64,000 nt of DNA from Liolophura sinensis (Eukaryota > Mollusca > Polyplacophora > Chitonida > Chitonidae). Made by a program: the position numbers and the translations under genes. Shown piece after piece: positions 34,401-49,400 of this stretch (position 1 is the stretch's first letter; the number at the start of each line of letters is the position of its first letter). The DNA lies in assembly GCF_032854445.1 (NCBI RefSeq), contig NC_088301.1:50339116-50403115 (forward strand). Direction: 5' to 3'. The notes under the pieces are model-generated. The model saw only the letters and a list, made by a program, of their open reading frames with translations. It made no database searches and was not told the origin of the DNA.

Positions 34401-37400
34401 CACTGACTCTGATATTCGTTGTTTAGAAATTGCTGACTAAACGCTAAAATGAACGACAAAAAGTGTATTCGATACTTTGAACAGCATGTCTAAGTAGGCC
34501 TTGGGTCTACTGAAGCTTACTAAAATGGTCTAGGGTCTACTTGAGAGATGAATGCAGTTTGGGCGAAGGTGGTATGCTACAGTTCAACAAAATAAATCAA
34601 CTAATTTTACGTCTGTAAATGATACACACCCATCCCACAGCACTGTGTGAAATGGCCCTTTGGCTACACCTTAACTTGTAGTAAACGATCTCAAAATAAT
34701 GTCTCATGCAGAAGTTCTGTGTTATCATATATCACTTCATGAAGAGAATTTCATTAAAATAATAAAGTATGATACTTTTTAGAAAGCTTCAGAATCCTGC
34801 TTTCAACAGAAATATGTTTTAGCCAGGTGCTGTATTGTTCTTTAATCACTTTAGGCAGGAATGCGGTCTTGAGTAACAAATGAAGTATAGTGTAGCGTCA
34901 CTATAACTCGCCGCTTTGGGGATAGATACTTGAGCGCGTTACATGCTACCTCACGCGATAATGAAGTGACCATGGGATCCAGTATATAGGGTTACAGTCT
35001 GTCTTACAGGTCATGATTCTGATCCTGAACAAAGTTTTATTGATGCAAAATGTGTTTTATCAAATGTTTTCTTATTGCCAGTTTACTATAAACGCATGAG
35101 AAGCTAGCCTCGTATCGCACAATCACAGGTCTGAGGTGATGTACAGAACCTGGTGTGTGTTATAACATTTCCACAAGCTGAATTCAAGTAACCTAGTTTC
35201 ATCCACTTTATTTTTAAATTAAAAAAGCTACAACGCATTTGGTATCCAATTCGTCCATGTCTGCTCGTATCAAAAGTAACTCATGGAACTTAGATGCCTC
35301 ATATTCAACATGGCGGACTGCAGATGACAGACTGTCAACTGTCAATCATGTGACCACTGAACAAAAATAAACAATGATCACCACTTTAATGTATGTCTTG
35401 CTAACTCAATGTATTAAATGAAGGAAAGAGGAAAAAAACATAAGAAGCCTCTCTCAAACATTTGAGTGAGTTCATCTCAACTCTCACATGTCAGTACGCC
35501 AGTAAACTCTCACTCCCTGCAGTTTCACATCCCGCTTTATAGCCATCCAATAATCTGATTGAAGTTATCAGCATTTACTGGAAGTGTACGAATATTTATC
35601 CCTTTATGAGATATGCCCGTAGCAGTGAGCAAAATGTATTCTGCATTGCTGACCAAGCCACACACACGCGCGCAAGTAATGCTACACAACAATGTCACAG
35701 GTGCATTTGGCATCAAACTCGCTCGAAAGGAAATGTAACCAGTTGCAACCTCTTCAATTATTCATAGAAAAATCCATAATTCAAAAGCTTAAGCCTAAAA
35801 TACCAAATGACTTAGGAGCCACACAACAATTGTAGGAAATGATGTGTTATTTACATTATTTCTTGGTAAAAAAATTCGTTTGCAGTTATAGCTGTTCTCA
35901 CATAAAAGTACACCACAGATTTTTGGGGACAAGACTTGGGTCGCGTTATATCCGATTGTGCAATATATCCAGGTGTCTTATAGTGAGGCTACCCTGTACT
36001 TGTAACAGGCGAATACCTTGAAACATTTCAAAAACTGCATTATGTGAACAGTGAACAAACCTTGTACATCGAATCGTCATATCTGGGTCCAACATCTCGT
36101 AGGAATCCGAATCCACCAGCATGGAAAATCGACACAACAAACATTCGAAGGATCCTTGCTTAATCAATCGGATCTGGTCATCTTGGTCAATCTCTGTGAA
36201 TCCTGAAACACGTAACATGGTAACACATGGTAGGTATACTACAAACATCGGTAAACTGAATCAAACAACATGGTAACACTTGGTAGATGAACTACACACT
36301 TTGGCAAACTGATATTAGACAAATTCACAAATTTATACATGTATAATTTATTACATTTAAAGAAAATTATCTCATATAGACAATGCAATGGAGGAATCTT
36401 TGGAAAAGAAATGAAACTAATCTTACTTCACTATTTCACTTACACAATGACAGCCAGCATTATGGTGGAAGAAAACCGAGCAGAGCCCTGGGGAAACCCA
36501 CGACGCCACTGCGCTGCGCTGGAGTGCTACCCCGCTCTGCCACAGAGGCCCCGAAATAATACTGATGCAGCAGACATTTGTTGCTCATATAAAACTCACA
36601 ATACTGGAGGTAGGCTGACTATTTTTACAGACGTATGATATCAGAGTGTCCTAAGCATGATGGACAACTATATGCAATGCCCATCAATCAGAATCAAAGC
36701 AATGAAATCACGTTAGAACTATTATTAAGTTCCCTTAACTTACCAGGAAGTCTCTTACAGAATTTAACCACAGAAGTAATTTCTGGAACCATGTTTTTGA
36801 CAAACTGTTGCCACATAGACATTGAATCATTGGTCCGGTCACGACCGGTAGACTGAAAGAAAACAAAGTAAACACTGTGAGGACAATTTATAATTCTGTT
36901 TGACTTTCAAATATTCTTTACTTCTTTTCAGTCCTTATCTTTATTGCGCATATCATATTTATTCCATGTAGCACATGTAATACAACTCACAATACCTTTC
37001 TTGATCTCTGAAATCTTGGTACTTAAATCAAAATCATTTTAAATTTCCCATCCATTTACCAAGCGGCGAATATGAAAGTAAAGTTTTCTGTACACAAAGA
37101 ATTAACTTACAGCCAAGCGTGCCGACCTTTTGACAGCCTTCTCGACAGCCTCATGGGTGACACGGCATGTTGACATGTGAGCCTCTACAATTGTGTTGGT
37201 CACTTGATCTATTAGTTGTTTCCTCATTTCTGTTGGTGTTTTTTTCACAAATTGCAAAATACGCTCTGTCTCGGTCATCACTACCCAGTTGTCCGCATTG
37301 GCATGATGGAGACCTGTCACTGGTGCAGGCTGGCTTGGGCTCTTGGGCAACATAGCCTGAATCTGCATGGACTTTTGAGGACCTGCATTCTCCATGGCAG

Positions 37401-40400
37401 AGCGAACTACAGAAGACATCATATCTCCATTGGAGGAAAATGGGCCTTGTCCGAACATCCTCGCCATGTTACAGTCCAGCACCATTTGAGCCATGTCCAC
37501 ATTCATCATGGGATTGACGTTGTTGTTACCGCTAGAAGCAGAGGTAGAGATGGGCATTCTAGCCGTAGCTTGGGTCGAAGTTTGAGGTACACTGTTGTTG
37601 GCCGCACTGCTATACTGCATCGGAGACTGGCTCTTACTGCTAGCAGGGCTGCTTAAGCTGGAATAGCCAGGCTCAATGTTCATTGCCGTAGGGGCCACAG
37701 TGACGTTGCCGGTGCTGACCGCTGTGGTTGTGGCGGCACTTTCCGGCATGTTGTTCAACCCGTTCACGATGGTGGCATTGGCCATGGTGGCCTGATTGGC
37801 AGGGTTGGCCGCTGCCGCCTGATCTTCAGAAGCCGTGGACACTGGCGTGTAGCCAAACTGCTCCTGGAGAGACATCTGTGCTGAAATAAATGCCTGCATG
37901 AGTTCTGATTTGAATGTCCCATTGGCCTGCAGGAGGCGCTGCAGTTCAGCCATTTTCTGTCGATGGAGCTCAGCGGGGGACGGGTATGGAGCTATCGGGA
38001 GGTTCCCCGAATGAGATCTTGTGCTATCCGCATTCGGATCCTTCAGTTTCTTCGGTCGCCGTCCAAGTCTGGAAGCTGAAAATCAAACAGATATCCATCA
38101 GTCAAAAACAAATTATATTCGCTTCTTGGAACTGGTGGGGCAATCCTAGGCTTCTAATCTTACTTTACTACTTTTAAGCATTTCATATTTGCCTACGAAA
38201 GGTCTACATATTTCACCCAGTTTATATGCTACTGTTCATATATGCATTGTCTGTGATGAGGATTCAATAATTATGACATGCAAGATAAAATCCTTGTTCC
38301 TCAAAACATTATAATGTTGACATTGAGTTTTACAGTAATGGAATTTAATTTATTTTAGATACATACATGTATGTCTTTTACTATGTCAGAGATATAACTG
38401 GGGCTGTGTATAATGTTTAACATTTGAAGCAGTCTCTGGGTTAGGTGACATATGCTTTTTTAAAGCATTTGATCGTAATGAATTTTATGCCATACTCAAG
38501 CATATTCCACTAATATGGCAACAGGCAGAATTATGATGGGAGGAAACCAGGCAGAGCCCAGGGCAACCCACAACCAACCATCCGCAGGTTGCTACAGACT
38601 TAGTTTCCCAGATACAATTGGACAGGAAGCCAGTAGAACCTAGACTAGGACCAACAGCCATCACAATGGTGAAAGCCTCATGGTTCATGGTGCTGCAGTA
38701 GCGTGCTAACCACTACTAGGCAAAGAAGGCCTCCAAAGCCCTTACCATATAAGCAAATCCCATAACATTTGTATTTCATAAACTTGCAATATTTAGGTGT
38801 TATTGGAATAATCTGCATTTACAATTTGTCCTTCTTGAGAACGTCTAAGTAATCTCACAAGGCAAGGTCAAGTAGAGGTCAACAGTTTCTGTCACTGCAT
38901 AATACATTACAATTATCCTTGTCATATAAAACTAATTCCCTCAAATTCCTCTTCACACAATGTTTAAATTTATACACATACATGAAGCTTTATGTACTTT
39001 ATTCATTCTTTGTAAGGGTCTCCATATGTGGCATTTGTCAGAAAAAGTGCAAAAGTTTATTTGACTGTATCTTTGTCCCTATTTCACAAAGCACAACAAC
39101 CATCAAACCCATCAAAATACTCCTTACAGCACAGGGCATACAGACCATATCAAGACTATGCTAATTAAATTGCTTTTAATTATATAGCATTATCTTGTAA
39201 GACAATGGCATATGGATTACAACATGCAGAAGTTTTTAAATTTCCAATTTAATGACCCAGACTATGTTGCACCATACCCACATTTTCACAAATTTCTGAC
39301 AAAAGGCAGTGTCAAATTAATCATTCACAATTTACTGGTTACGTTATTTACATTTCTTACCTGTTTGGTGGTATAAAATCTAACTTTAAAAAGCACAGGT
39401 GGGGTGCCCCACAATGACACATGAGGATTGTTTTGCATTGCATTGTGTTTTATACATGTATATGAGAAACACACAGAGATATGCACATTTTACTCCAAGC
39501 CAGTGTCTTAGAAGATAATTAGATTAATCTTAATTACTGATGGTTTTACATATGTTGCCTATAGTCACTGTTAGATAAGGATTATTTTGAGCACTTTATT
39601 GGTGTTCAATCTTTAGTATAAAGCATGATGTGGTCGAAAATAAATTTGCAGATATCAGGAGACCCTTAAAAAAAAGGGGGAAAAAAGTTATCCACCCTGA
39701 AAAAATTCTCTTCGGTAATTTCTACAAAACATGTACTTTTAGTTCAAGAATCTAATCTAATTTTACATTTATTTATTTATTTGATCGGTGTTTTACACCA
39801 TACTCAATTTTACATTTAAGGATCTATGAAATGATAATGACCTCTAAATTTAAATTATACATATTTTTGATACCATCATGACTTATGATCTAATCCATCC
39901 TTGCACAATGAAAATGTAGAAACCAGCTTAAAAAACAGTGTCATTAATCTGACCAATATTGCTCTACCATTTCAATTTTCATAACCAGGTTACAAATTTA
40001 TCAAAAAAGATTTTGTACAAATACAACATAGTCATGCCCAGGTGAGCCATGTGAGTTTTACATGTACATTTGCAAACTTCATATAAATATCCTGGTCAAT
40101 AATGATTATATCACGTTTTAAGATATGATCATGTGTGCAGTTCCATGTATGTCATACGTGTTCCACCTACAAACATACATATAATAAGGTAGACTATTAA
40201 CAGGCTGTGAGCAGTAAGTCTTGCAAAGAAGTGGGCGTGCACAGTTATTGGCTAACATCGGGGTCAGACAGAAGCCGATTGGCTGCAAATTTTCTGGGGC
40301 AATTATTACTTTACCAACATCAGTTTATCCATCAGAGCCTTGACAATTATGGCTTCATGTCATACCTTACATCACACTGAGCACTTTAAGTAGATGTATG

Positions 40401-43400
40401 GCAGATATGCATGTACAATAATCATTTAAACTGCAACCAAGCTTCCATGTGAACATTCCTCTAATTCTTACCATATCACGAAAAAACAAGTAATGTATTT
40501 CACCTAAACATCAGCTTGATTCTGGCAGATTTTGATTCTCATTGATTCATCCACCTTAATGGGCCGTTTGATACTTATACCTTGGTCAATTGAGCTGTCC
40601 TAGATTGTAAGTTTTTATTCACGCCCCCCACCCCCCCTATTCTGTTTTGAATAAAAACAGTGAAGTACTGATGTGGTCAATGCATCAACCTTCAGGATAT
40701 GACTTCATCAGGACAACCCAAATCATCCCGCTTTACACATTTATATATTTATACAGCTGTTAATAATTTGAAGAGCTAAGGACATGTAAACTAGTGATAA
40801 AATCTAGACAGGTATGATTAACTTTTATAAATTTCTTTCACCACAGATATGTTCGAATGGTCAGTGTGACATCTCACACTGGAGATCTGGTAACGCTGTA
40901 TTGGTGACTCTGGTGAGGTCAGGCTCATGTCAGCTAGATCAAAATGACCACAGACAAGCTACCTATATGGAATTACAGTCGTCGATATTGGATGCAGGTG
41001 TTCCCTGTAGGCTTAGTTTATATCTTTTAGGAAACAGCAAAAATTAGCTGAGTTGATGACTCTACTGCATACTGATACATGTGTGACAAAAACCAATCCA
41101 TCTCTCCACACGTTTCCATGGAAATGATTCTGTACTTTAATTTTTTACCCCATGCATACATAGGGTAATATCAAACGCTGTTTTCATTCTTAAGAAAGCT
41201 TGGATCATGAAAGCTATAATTATTATGAAGCAATCTAAATTATCTAAAGCTGATGGTTTAATCCCCAACAAAAAAGTTAAAATTTCCTACAAATTTCTTT
41301 AATTTGTAAACTTAACACCCCTAACAGAGCATCATTTTGATTTTATTTTTAAAAGAATTAAATTTTTTAGACAAATTTACACATAAATTTGGGATCAGAA
41401 TCTTTAATCTTTTTTATAGATACAAGCCTGATGCAGGCATGTCTAAATAAAGTGAACTTAAGACTGCACTGTGTGCAGGGCATGAAGGTAAGATAGATGG
41501 AAGATAAGCATTTTATTTACTGCAGTATTTGTTTTGATGCTTGTTGTTTAAAATCATACTCAACAACTGATCTAAGCTTTTAAATTTCCTTCAATGAAGC
41601 GAATTACAAAAAAAATGCCTGTGACAAATAAAACAACTGACTCAGAGATATGTACCTGTTCTTCAAACATGAAATGAACATGCAAACAATGGAACGAAAA
41701 AAGAAACAACAAATGACCAAGATGTGTTTTAAAATCAAGAACAAAGACAAGCAAATATATAAAATAAATCTGTCTCAAATCTTCTATTCTTCCATAAAGT
41801 GCACTTATGTTTACAAGCATTTAACTCCTGTAATCTAAACTATGCTCAAAAAAAGTTGCAAGTACTCTGTAGATTTAAAGAAATAAAAGCAAAAACCGAG
41901 ACATTCCGGATGTACAGTACTAGCACATTAGTCACACATGTGAAATTTTCCTTTATACGTAACAGAATCCCTGAAACAGTGGGAAAATACTGAATGTTTA
42001 AGTATTTGTTTATGTAGAGCAGTTATGCAGGATAACTATGGGGCCATTCAACTTGACAGTCCATTTATCTCCGTCCTCTAGGAAATACTGGCTTCCAATT
42101 GGTAGAAAATAGGTTAGAGTTTCAAAAAGTCATCCACAGCACAGTTGTACTAGAGTAACAGGCCAACATGTATCAGCAAGCAATCCTTACTCCAGCTCCA
42201 GAGGCTTCAGTAACATTTATAGCTGTAGCTCTCAGTAACCTATATGTATACATGTACTTCAAAAGATTGCCTAATATTTATTACACCCATGACGTGCTAA
42301 AAAAAAAAAAAAAAAAATTAGTTTAGCTGGAAGTACCAGGGCGAATTACGTTGCTTCAAAAGCTCAAATGCTGCATACATGTATTTGTACGCCTACATGC
42401 ACTTTATATGTGCAGCTGCAGTTCCTTGCAAAATTAGCCATCCTGTAAAAGGTGAACACCACATCTACAGGTTTGAATGTTACTCAGCAACAACTCGACA
42501 CAGACACACAAACCAGTTGATCCCAGTTTCAGCTATCTATAACTCAATAATGGAAGTTTAATGACATGTGTACACCCCCATGAGGTGTAGAAAATGATGC
42601 TTATACATACAAGCTTGATGGGGAGGGGGAGAGGTCCCAGTACTGTAAACATTTACATCACATATAAGTTTTTAAAGCGATACATACAAAGACAGCACAC
42701 AGGTAGTCCACTGATGAATGCTGAAATATTTCTTTCACTGGTATACATATAAACACTTTGTAATGACAAACATAAAACATGCACTAAAAAAATAAAAAGG
42801 AAATGAAAGCAATATTGGTGCATTAATTGGTAAGTGTAGTCATTAGCTTCATTTATGCTATAATGCTACCCCTCAATGATCCTCTCCCCTTTCCATCCCT
42901 ACCCTAGCATTCACACCTGCTGTTGTTTACAGTGAAGCCCGCACAGATAACACGTGTTCCACTTAACTCATGAATTTCATTTTATTCAGGCATTGTCATT
43001 ACTGGAGTGAGACTGAACTGGACTGACTTGTCACTAGTTCCTTGCCCCCCCCCCCCCCCCCCCATATGAAAGCAACTCAGTGGATTCTTCATCGGCCGGT
43101 TTTTAAAACCTTCAGACTTGACCCATCTTCTGGCCAATCATAAGCACTGTAATTGGGGTCAAAGAACAGAATGCCCATCTCTTATCATTCAGTAGTGAGG
43201 CTATATTTAGACCTGTCATTGAGAAATGTGACTGGATACTGGTGCTTGGACAGAGACGAATAATATCCTGCCTTGTAATCCAGTGGACAGAAGACGGACT
43301 GCTCTTTGGTACTATACAAACTAAGTGTCTCATCTTATTACTAACAAACAGTGTCTTCCTAATCGACATCTTAAGTAATAACAATAACAGCACAGCTCAG

Positions 43401-46400
43401 TGTTCTGGTCAGCTTCCTTAAACCTGAGGCCAAGATACTTAAAATCTCATTCCCACTACCTAGCCTTTGAGTGTATCTCGCCCTGCAGAACAATGGGACT
43501 TGTTTACAACATTATATGACAATGTAGGGGTTCAATCAATATCGAACACCATGGTCATTAACAGGAATACAAGTGCTGCACATGGGTAGCCTAATGGTGT
43601 TTATTACAGCCAGCAAAGTGGTACCAGTCCTACTTGACCTCTGCTCTTGAGGTATTTATATACTTGACCTATACTAATAACTAAAGCGCATTTTAAACGA
43701 AGCCCTTCTGATGAAACTAATTATATCATACTATTTATAAACTTGCACACTGTAAGTCTGTATACCCTATTAAATTCCTCAACCTTCTCGCAGACGAAAA
43801 ATCAACTTTTAGAGCAATTTATGCACACTTTCATTTGCTTTTGGAGACAAAACTGCATTGGTTAGATTGGCCATTTTCAAGGCTTCACAAAAAGTAGAAT
43901 TGTATCAGACTACACCCAATACTGTCTTCATGGTGTGCTTGAATAAACACCTTGCAACCATGCACAAAGTATTACTGAATCACTTTGTGTGGAGTAGTTT
44001 TTGTGTTTTGTCACTATAAAGAAACACATAGGTCTTAACTGGCAGATTGGTTCCATCCCTTACACACATAGTTATCGCTTAAGTAAAATATATCAAACTG
44101 TGTGCAACACTTGCAAAACAAAAGCATCACAAATGATACAAATCCTCACCTCCAGCTGTTCGTAATCTAAAGGAGTGCAGTGTGACATTTTATATGACAG
44201 CAGACACTACAATCTGGCAGGAGGGATCCATCTCATTGCAAACAACTCACCTTAAATTAATTAGACATCCATACGCATAGATTTACTACAGCTGTTTGTT
44301 AAATAAATTGTTATGCATACAATCTGTTAATGGTTTTACCCTCTCTGGATGTCTCTGGTCAAACTGTGAACCAGCAATTGGGCTGATCAGTAGAAGAGTA
44401 TACAAAACAACTTTATGTGATTGAACAGGACTAGCTCATTAAGGTGCATGGTTATCATCAAATCTGCAGAATTTACAATATTTCCGTTATTAGATGCTGT
44501 GTGTTGTGTACACAAAGTTTTATGACGAATGGGCCAGGAAATTGGAGTTAAATCAGATCATAACAAAATGTTAACCAGACACAAAGACTACATTGGAGTG
44601 GGGATAATAATTAAAGGCTGCAATATTTCACTGTTTTCACTTTCAATGGTGATGAAGGCCTTATAACTGTTCACTATAATTCCCACCTGAAGTTTTTTTA
44701 AATTTTGAGTGAGTGAGTGAGTGCTTGGGGTTTAACGTCGTACTCAACAATTTTTCAGTCATATGACGATGAAGGAATCATTAGGGTGCATGTATGTATA
44801 ATGTGCCTCCTTGTTGCAGGACGGATTTCCACCGCTCTTTTATTTAGTGCTGCTTCACTGAGACGACTTACCGAAGGCAAGTAAGCCGCCCCGCCCGAGC
44901 CATTATACTGATACGGGTCAACCAGTCGTTGCACTATCCCCTTCATGCTGAACGCCAAGCGAGGAAGTTACAACTTCCTCTTTTAAAGTCTTAGGTGTGA
45001 CTCGATCAAGGATTGATCCTGGATCTACCGGCCCCGAAGCGGACGCTCTACCAACTGTGCTATCCGGGCCGGTTGTTTAAATTTTGAATTGGTATACTGA
45101 TGTAAATAAGAGTAAGAAATGTAACTCAATCCAGTTAATTCAAGCAAGTTGGAAATTGGGTTATTTCCCTTTCAATCTATTGAAGCTCTCTACACCTGTA
45201 ATAATAGTAACATACAGGTGCACTTAACTCCTACACAAAGAGATTTATTTTATTGCTATATAACTGTGCTACATCTATGGGAGGCATTCATTGTACCAGC
45301 TAGCTAGCCCTGTTGCTTAACAAGTGTTTGCTATTGGTGATCATGCAGTGAACATGCCAAACATAGAGGGTTTTGTTTTCTTTTCATTATGTCAACATTT
45401 ACTTGCTCCTGTGTAAAGCAATAAAAGTTCAGGAAGAGTCCATGAAATCAGTCACCATAACTGACAAAATACAGTAAATAACCTAAAATTTCACCCCAAA
45501 GTTGCTCACTTTGCCGTATACACAGAGTTCTAATGAACTTTTGAGTGGTGTTCAGATGTTTGTTTGGGAAGTAGGGTGACATCCTACTGGTAAAAATGCA
45601 CACAAAAAGGTAATATTTGATGACATTTACTTCCCTCTAATAATGCACTTTTTGGAGCAAAGTTTTATGTTAATTTACAGACATGAATCTACCCACGATC
45701 TACAAAAATTGCATGTCGTCATCAGCAATGTGACATTATAATGGTGTCAATCAATGACATTGTGTCTTTTCTCTCTGTACATATTCTTGTCATTCATAAA
45801 AATATAACTACAAGTTTTAATATCTTATAATTCGGTCAAATTTGAATTTTAAAGTTTGCTTCCCAGTACAACTAACTGATGTTGCTGACTAAAAAATAAA
45901 TAAATAAATACATGGGTTATTGAATGAATACGTGCCAATGTGCACCAAATAAACACAGAACTAATCCATTTCAGTGCACATTCACCCCATAAACTATAAT
46001 TATGCAATGGTGATGAGTTTTTTATGTGGGGGAAAACAAGGGATCTTCATAGATGGTTATGCAAAGTATCATATGAGCGTTGTCAAACCTAGACCCAGTC
46101 AACAGTGACAGTAGACCAGAAAGATTTGAAGTCTTAGCTTTTACTTGTCTGATGTATTTATTTATCTGATTGGTGTTTTTAGCCATATTCAAGAATATTT
46201 CACTTATACAATAGCGGCCAGCATTATGGTGGTAGGAAACCTGGCAGAACGCTTGGGAACCCACGATCATCTATTGGCTGCTGGCAGACCTTCCCACGTA
46301 CAGCCTGAGAGGAAGCCAGCATGATCATCACTTTGACAGTGCATATAGATTATCGGACGTATCTCTGTCGTCACTGCCATATCAATAATATTGATAACGC

Positions 46401-49400
46401 TGATAAACTGTTACGTAATATTGAACTCTATTGATTAGTATGACCAGGTGGTGTCTTGATTGTTCATTTCATCAGCTTTGCACTGAATGTAAAAGGTATA
46501 TTTCTCTGAACTTCTCCATGGTAATACAGGAGTATTGATACACAGTATGACTTGAGTTGAAACATTACAGTAAATATAACCATGTCCTTGACAAATACAT
46601 CTCACCTGAGCTAGACAAAAATGCCTTGCTTTAGCCTCCCCAACTTACAGGTACAGGTATTTTCAAATGCATTCAGAAATCAGCAAACAATATCTCAAAA
46701 TAAACACTACTCAAGTGCTGCCTATGAACAAGTCACAACACAAAAAATGAAAGTGTCAACGTCAATGTTTTTTCTGTGTTCTGTAGCCATGCTAAAGTCC
46801 AGACTACTGCATCATTCCAAGATATATGATCTAAGATGCTCAGAGAGCAGGCAGACAGGCTTGTCTTCCTCGGTCAGGGTGTATTGACAATACACAACAC
46901 AGGCATCCCATGTGCTTTTCACGTGGTAGCTGGGTAGATGAGGAGCTGTTATACAGTATGTAGGTCACCTTTATAATGGGTCAACGCCACATGCCTTAAT
47001 TCAGCCAGATTCTCCAAACTACTGTGCAAGCTACAGAGGGAATAAAGGGTAAACAAATATGTCCACAATGTTACCTGTCTGCATGCTGCTAATGAAGAGA
47101 ACTGTGAAAATTGCAATTAGCGGAGAATGGCCAGCATAGATGCATTATAATATACTTTATGTATAAATGCAAACATGTATCTGGCACATTTTCTATGGGT
47201 ATTGTGCTAGACTGTTCTTGTGCTAGACTGTTAAGTTATGCCTTAACCTAGTGGTGGTAGCAGCTGTACACATGCATATACCTGTATCGGTATATATGCA
47301 CACAGACATATATAAGGCCTCATCCACTAGACTGCCTGCAAGTATGCAAGCAAAGCTAACAACTCAGTTAATCAAATATAAGATATTCCTGCCACTCTCA
47401 CCTGACTCAATTTATGGCAAACAGTGCCGACAACAAATGAATTGTGTATAATGAAATGAGAAGTGAGGAGTTGACTACATGCAAAAATAAAACCTTATCA
47501 TTCTAATATGCCATAATTATAGGACTTCTTGGTGTCCATACTGCTGGCAGTATAAATAAATTTTAAAAAATAATAATACAAGTGTTTAAAAGTGGTCTTT
47601 CTAATTCCATAAATTAACTGGCTAAAAGACGCCTCAGAAGCCTAGTGGTTAGCACACTAGCTCAGCCTCATGTCCCAATGCAATCTCTGCAAGTCCCCTT
47701 CATGCTGGCCTCCTTCCCACTCGTAGTTGTGAGAAGGTCTGCCAACAACCTGCGAATGGTTGTGGGTTTCCTCCCACAACTGGATGCCGTAATATAATTA
47801 AAACAATCATGAAAACATTGTTAAACACCGTTCAAATAAATAACTGGTAAAAATGCCCTCAACAAGGTGATTGTTCTTGTAGAGAAATCTTGTTTTACAG
47901 TGATTATCAGATGGTGCAGTTTTACAATCATTCATAAAATATTTGTGTATTGAACAAGTCATGACCATCAATTAGTCAAGACCAATAAGGTGATTCAATC
48001 ATTTCATGTCTTTTATCTGTTATCTCACTACAACAATAATATATAACAAAATAACATGATATAGTTATCACAGTCACTTTAGTTTTTTTTTAAATTTCCC
48101 TTTGGGTCACCTTCAACTATCTGACAACCTTAGAAATACATATATTTGGTGTACATGAACATTTAAATTTTAAAACTGTTACCTGCAGCTTGTGAAACTT
48201 TATTTATACGAATTTAATGTTCTTTGAATTGACGTCTTAAATGACTTATTTGTTGATCCAACAGAGTCACATTCATGGTTCCTCTAGCACCTTTGATCTC
48301 TAACCAAACTTTACTGCCTCTCGCTTGCTGTCTGAGAACAATGAAAGGCAATCCTGTTGCTTCCATTGTTTCCATGGCAACTGACCGGTGAAGAACTTCA
48401 ACTCACCTTCTCTGGACATTCCCACAGTAAAGCACTTCTTTAATCTGCAATACTGGCAACTGTTTCGTGTGAATGGTGTGATTTCACACTTCTCATTGTT
48501 TGAACACTTGTGGGTCATCCCCTGGGTTATACAGCGTCGGAAGAAACCCTACAAAAGACAAAAACATGTTTTTGCTTTCGAAAAGAAATTTAGAAAGCTA
48601 CACCACTTGAAATGACTAAGTTTTCCTGCACATAAATAATAACCAGCATAATAAACTTTATTTAGTACAGTACACAAAAGATTCCTTGAATTTAAAGACT
48701 TTTTACAACTACCTAAACACATATTTTTGCAACTTAGTCTCACATGATAAATTTAAAGATTTGATATGATGGTTTTCATAAATGCATGGCACGATGAAAA
48801 TTAAAGTAATCCTCATGATTGCTTTATGAACCCATCCTTCCATACATTTTTCTCTCACATTCATAATCTTAAAAGGAAAGAGCATATTTATACAAACATT
48901 ACCCTAAATGGAAGAACTATACTTAAGGTTAAATAGAATATCATTCCATACAGTTTGTATAACACATTCATTTAAGGCACAGGCTGTATAAATGTGTTCT
49001 TTTCTTTCAAGCCCTGAACACATCAGTGCTATTCTAGAATTGCTGATATACCCTGACTTGGGTTTTTATTTTACAAAGATGTAGAAAGTTGAGAAAGCTC
49101 ATTTTTTCATTCCGTCATTTATCCAATCCTATTTTTATACCTTTTTATAATATAGATATACATATATTATATATTTATGTAGAAGCATAAATGTCCAATT
49201 TTTTTTTTTTTTTTTTTATAATAGATGCAGTTTCACGCTGTATATGAGTTATTCCAAGGTTATGTGTGCTATTTGGTAAGTAATGTGCTATTTGGTAAGT
49301 AAACAAAGTTCACATTTTCAAACCACTGGCAATCATATAGGCAGCTGTTGCACAAAAACTTGGACAAAAAGGGGGAAAGAACTGTTTTCTCGTAAAACAT

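Larger units (their letters stand above)
38076..48406. other. 10.3-kb receptor intron between exons 3 and 4
   Basis: There are no other gene exons that I can defend on either strand. It holds four SINE family 1 pieces, one SINE family 2, a poly-A tract near 42300, a poly-C tract at 43045 and much plain AT-rich DNA. The open frames at 43112-43393 and 46621-46887 have no domain or splice support. Confidence 0.5.

Noticed and set aside
37216-37656. 146-codon plus-strand frame
   Set aside because: It is the antisense shadow of the receptor hinge exon and has no splice or domain support.
43112-43393. 93-codon minus-strand frame in a receptor intron
   Set aside because: No recognisable family, no acceptor and donor in phase with neighbouring exons.
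44980-45076. tRNA gene
   Set aside because: It has good A and B boxes but belongs to the 380-bp SINE and does not fold as a full tRNA.
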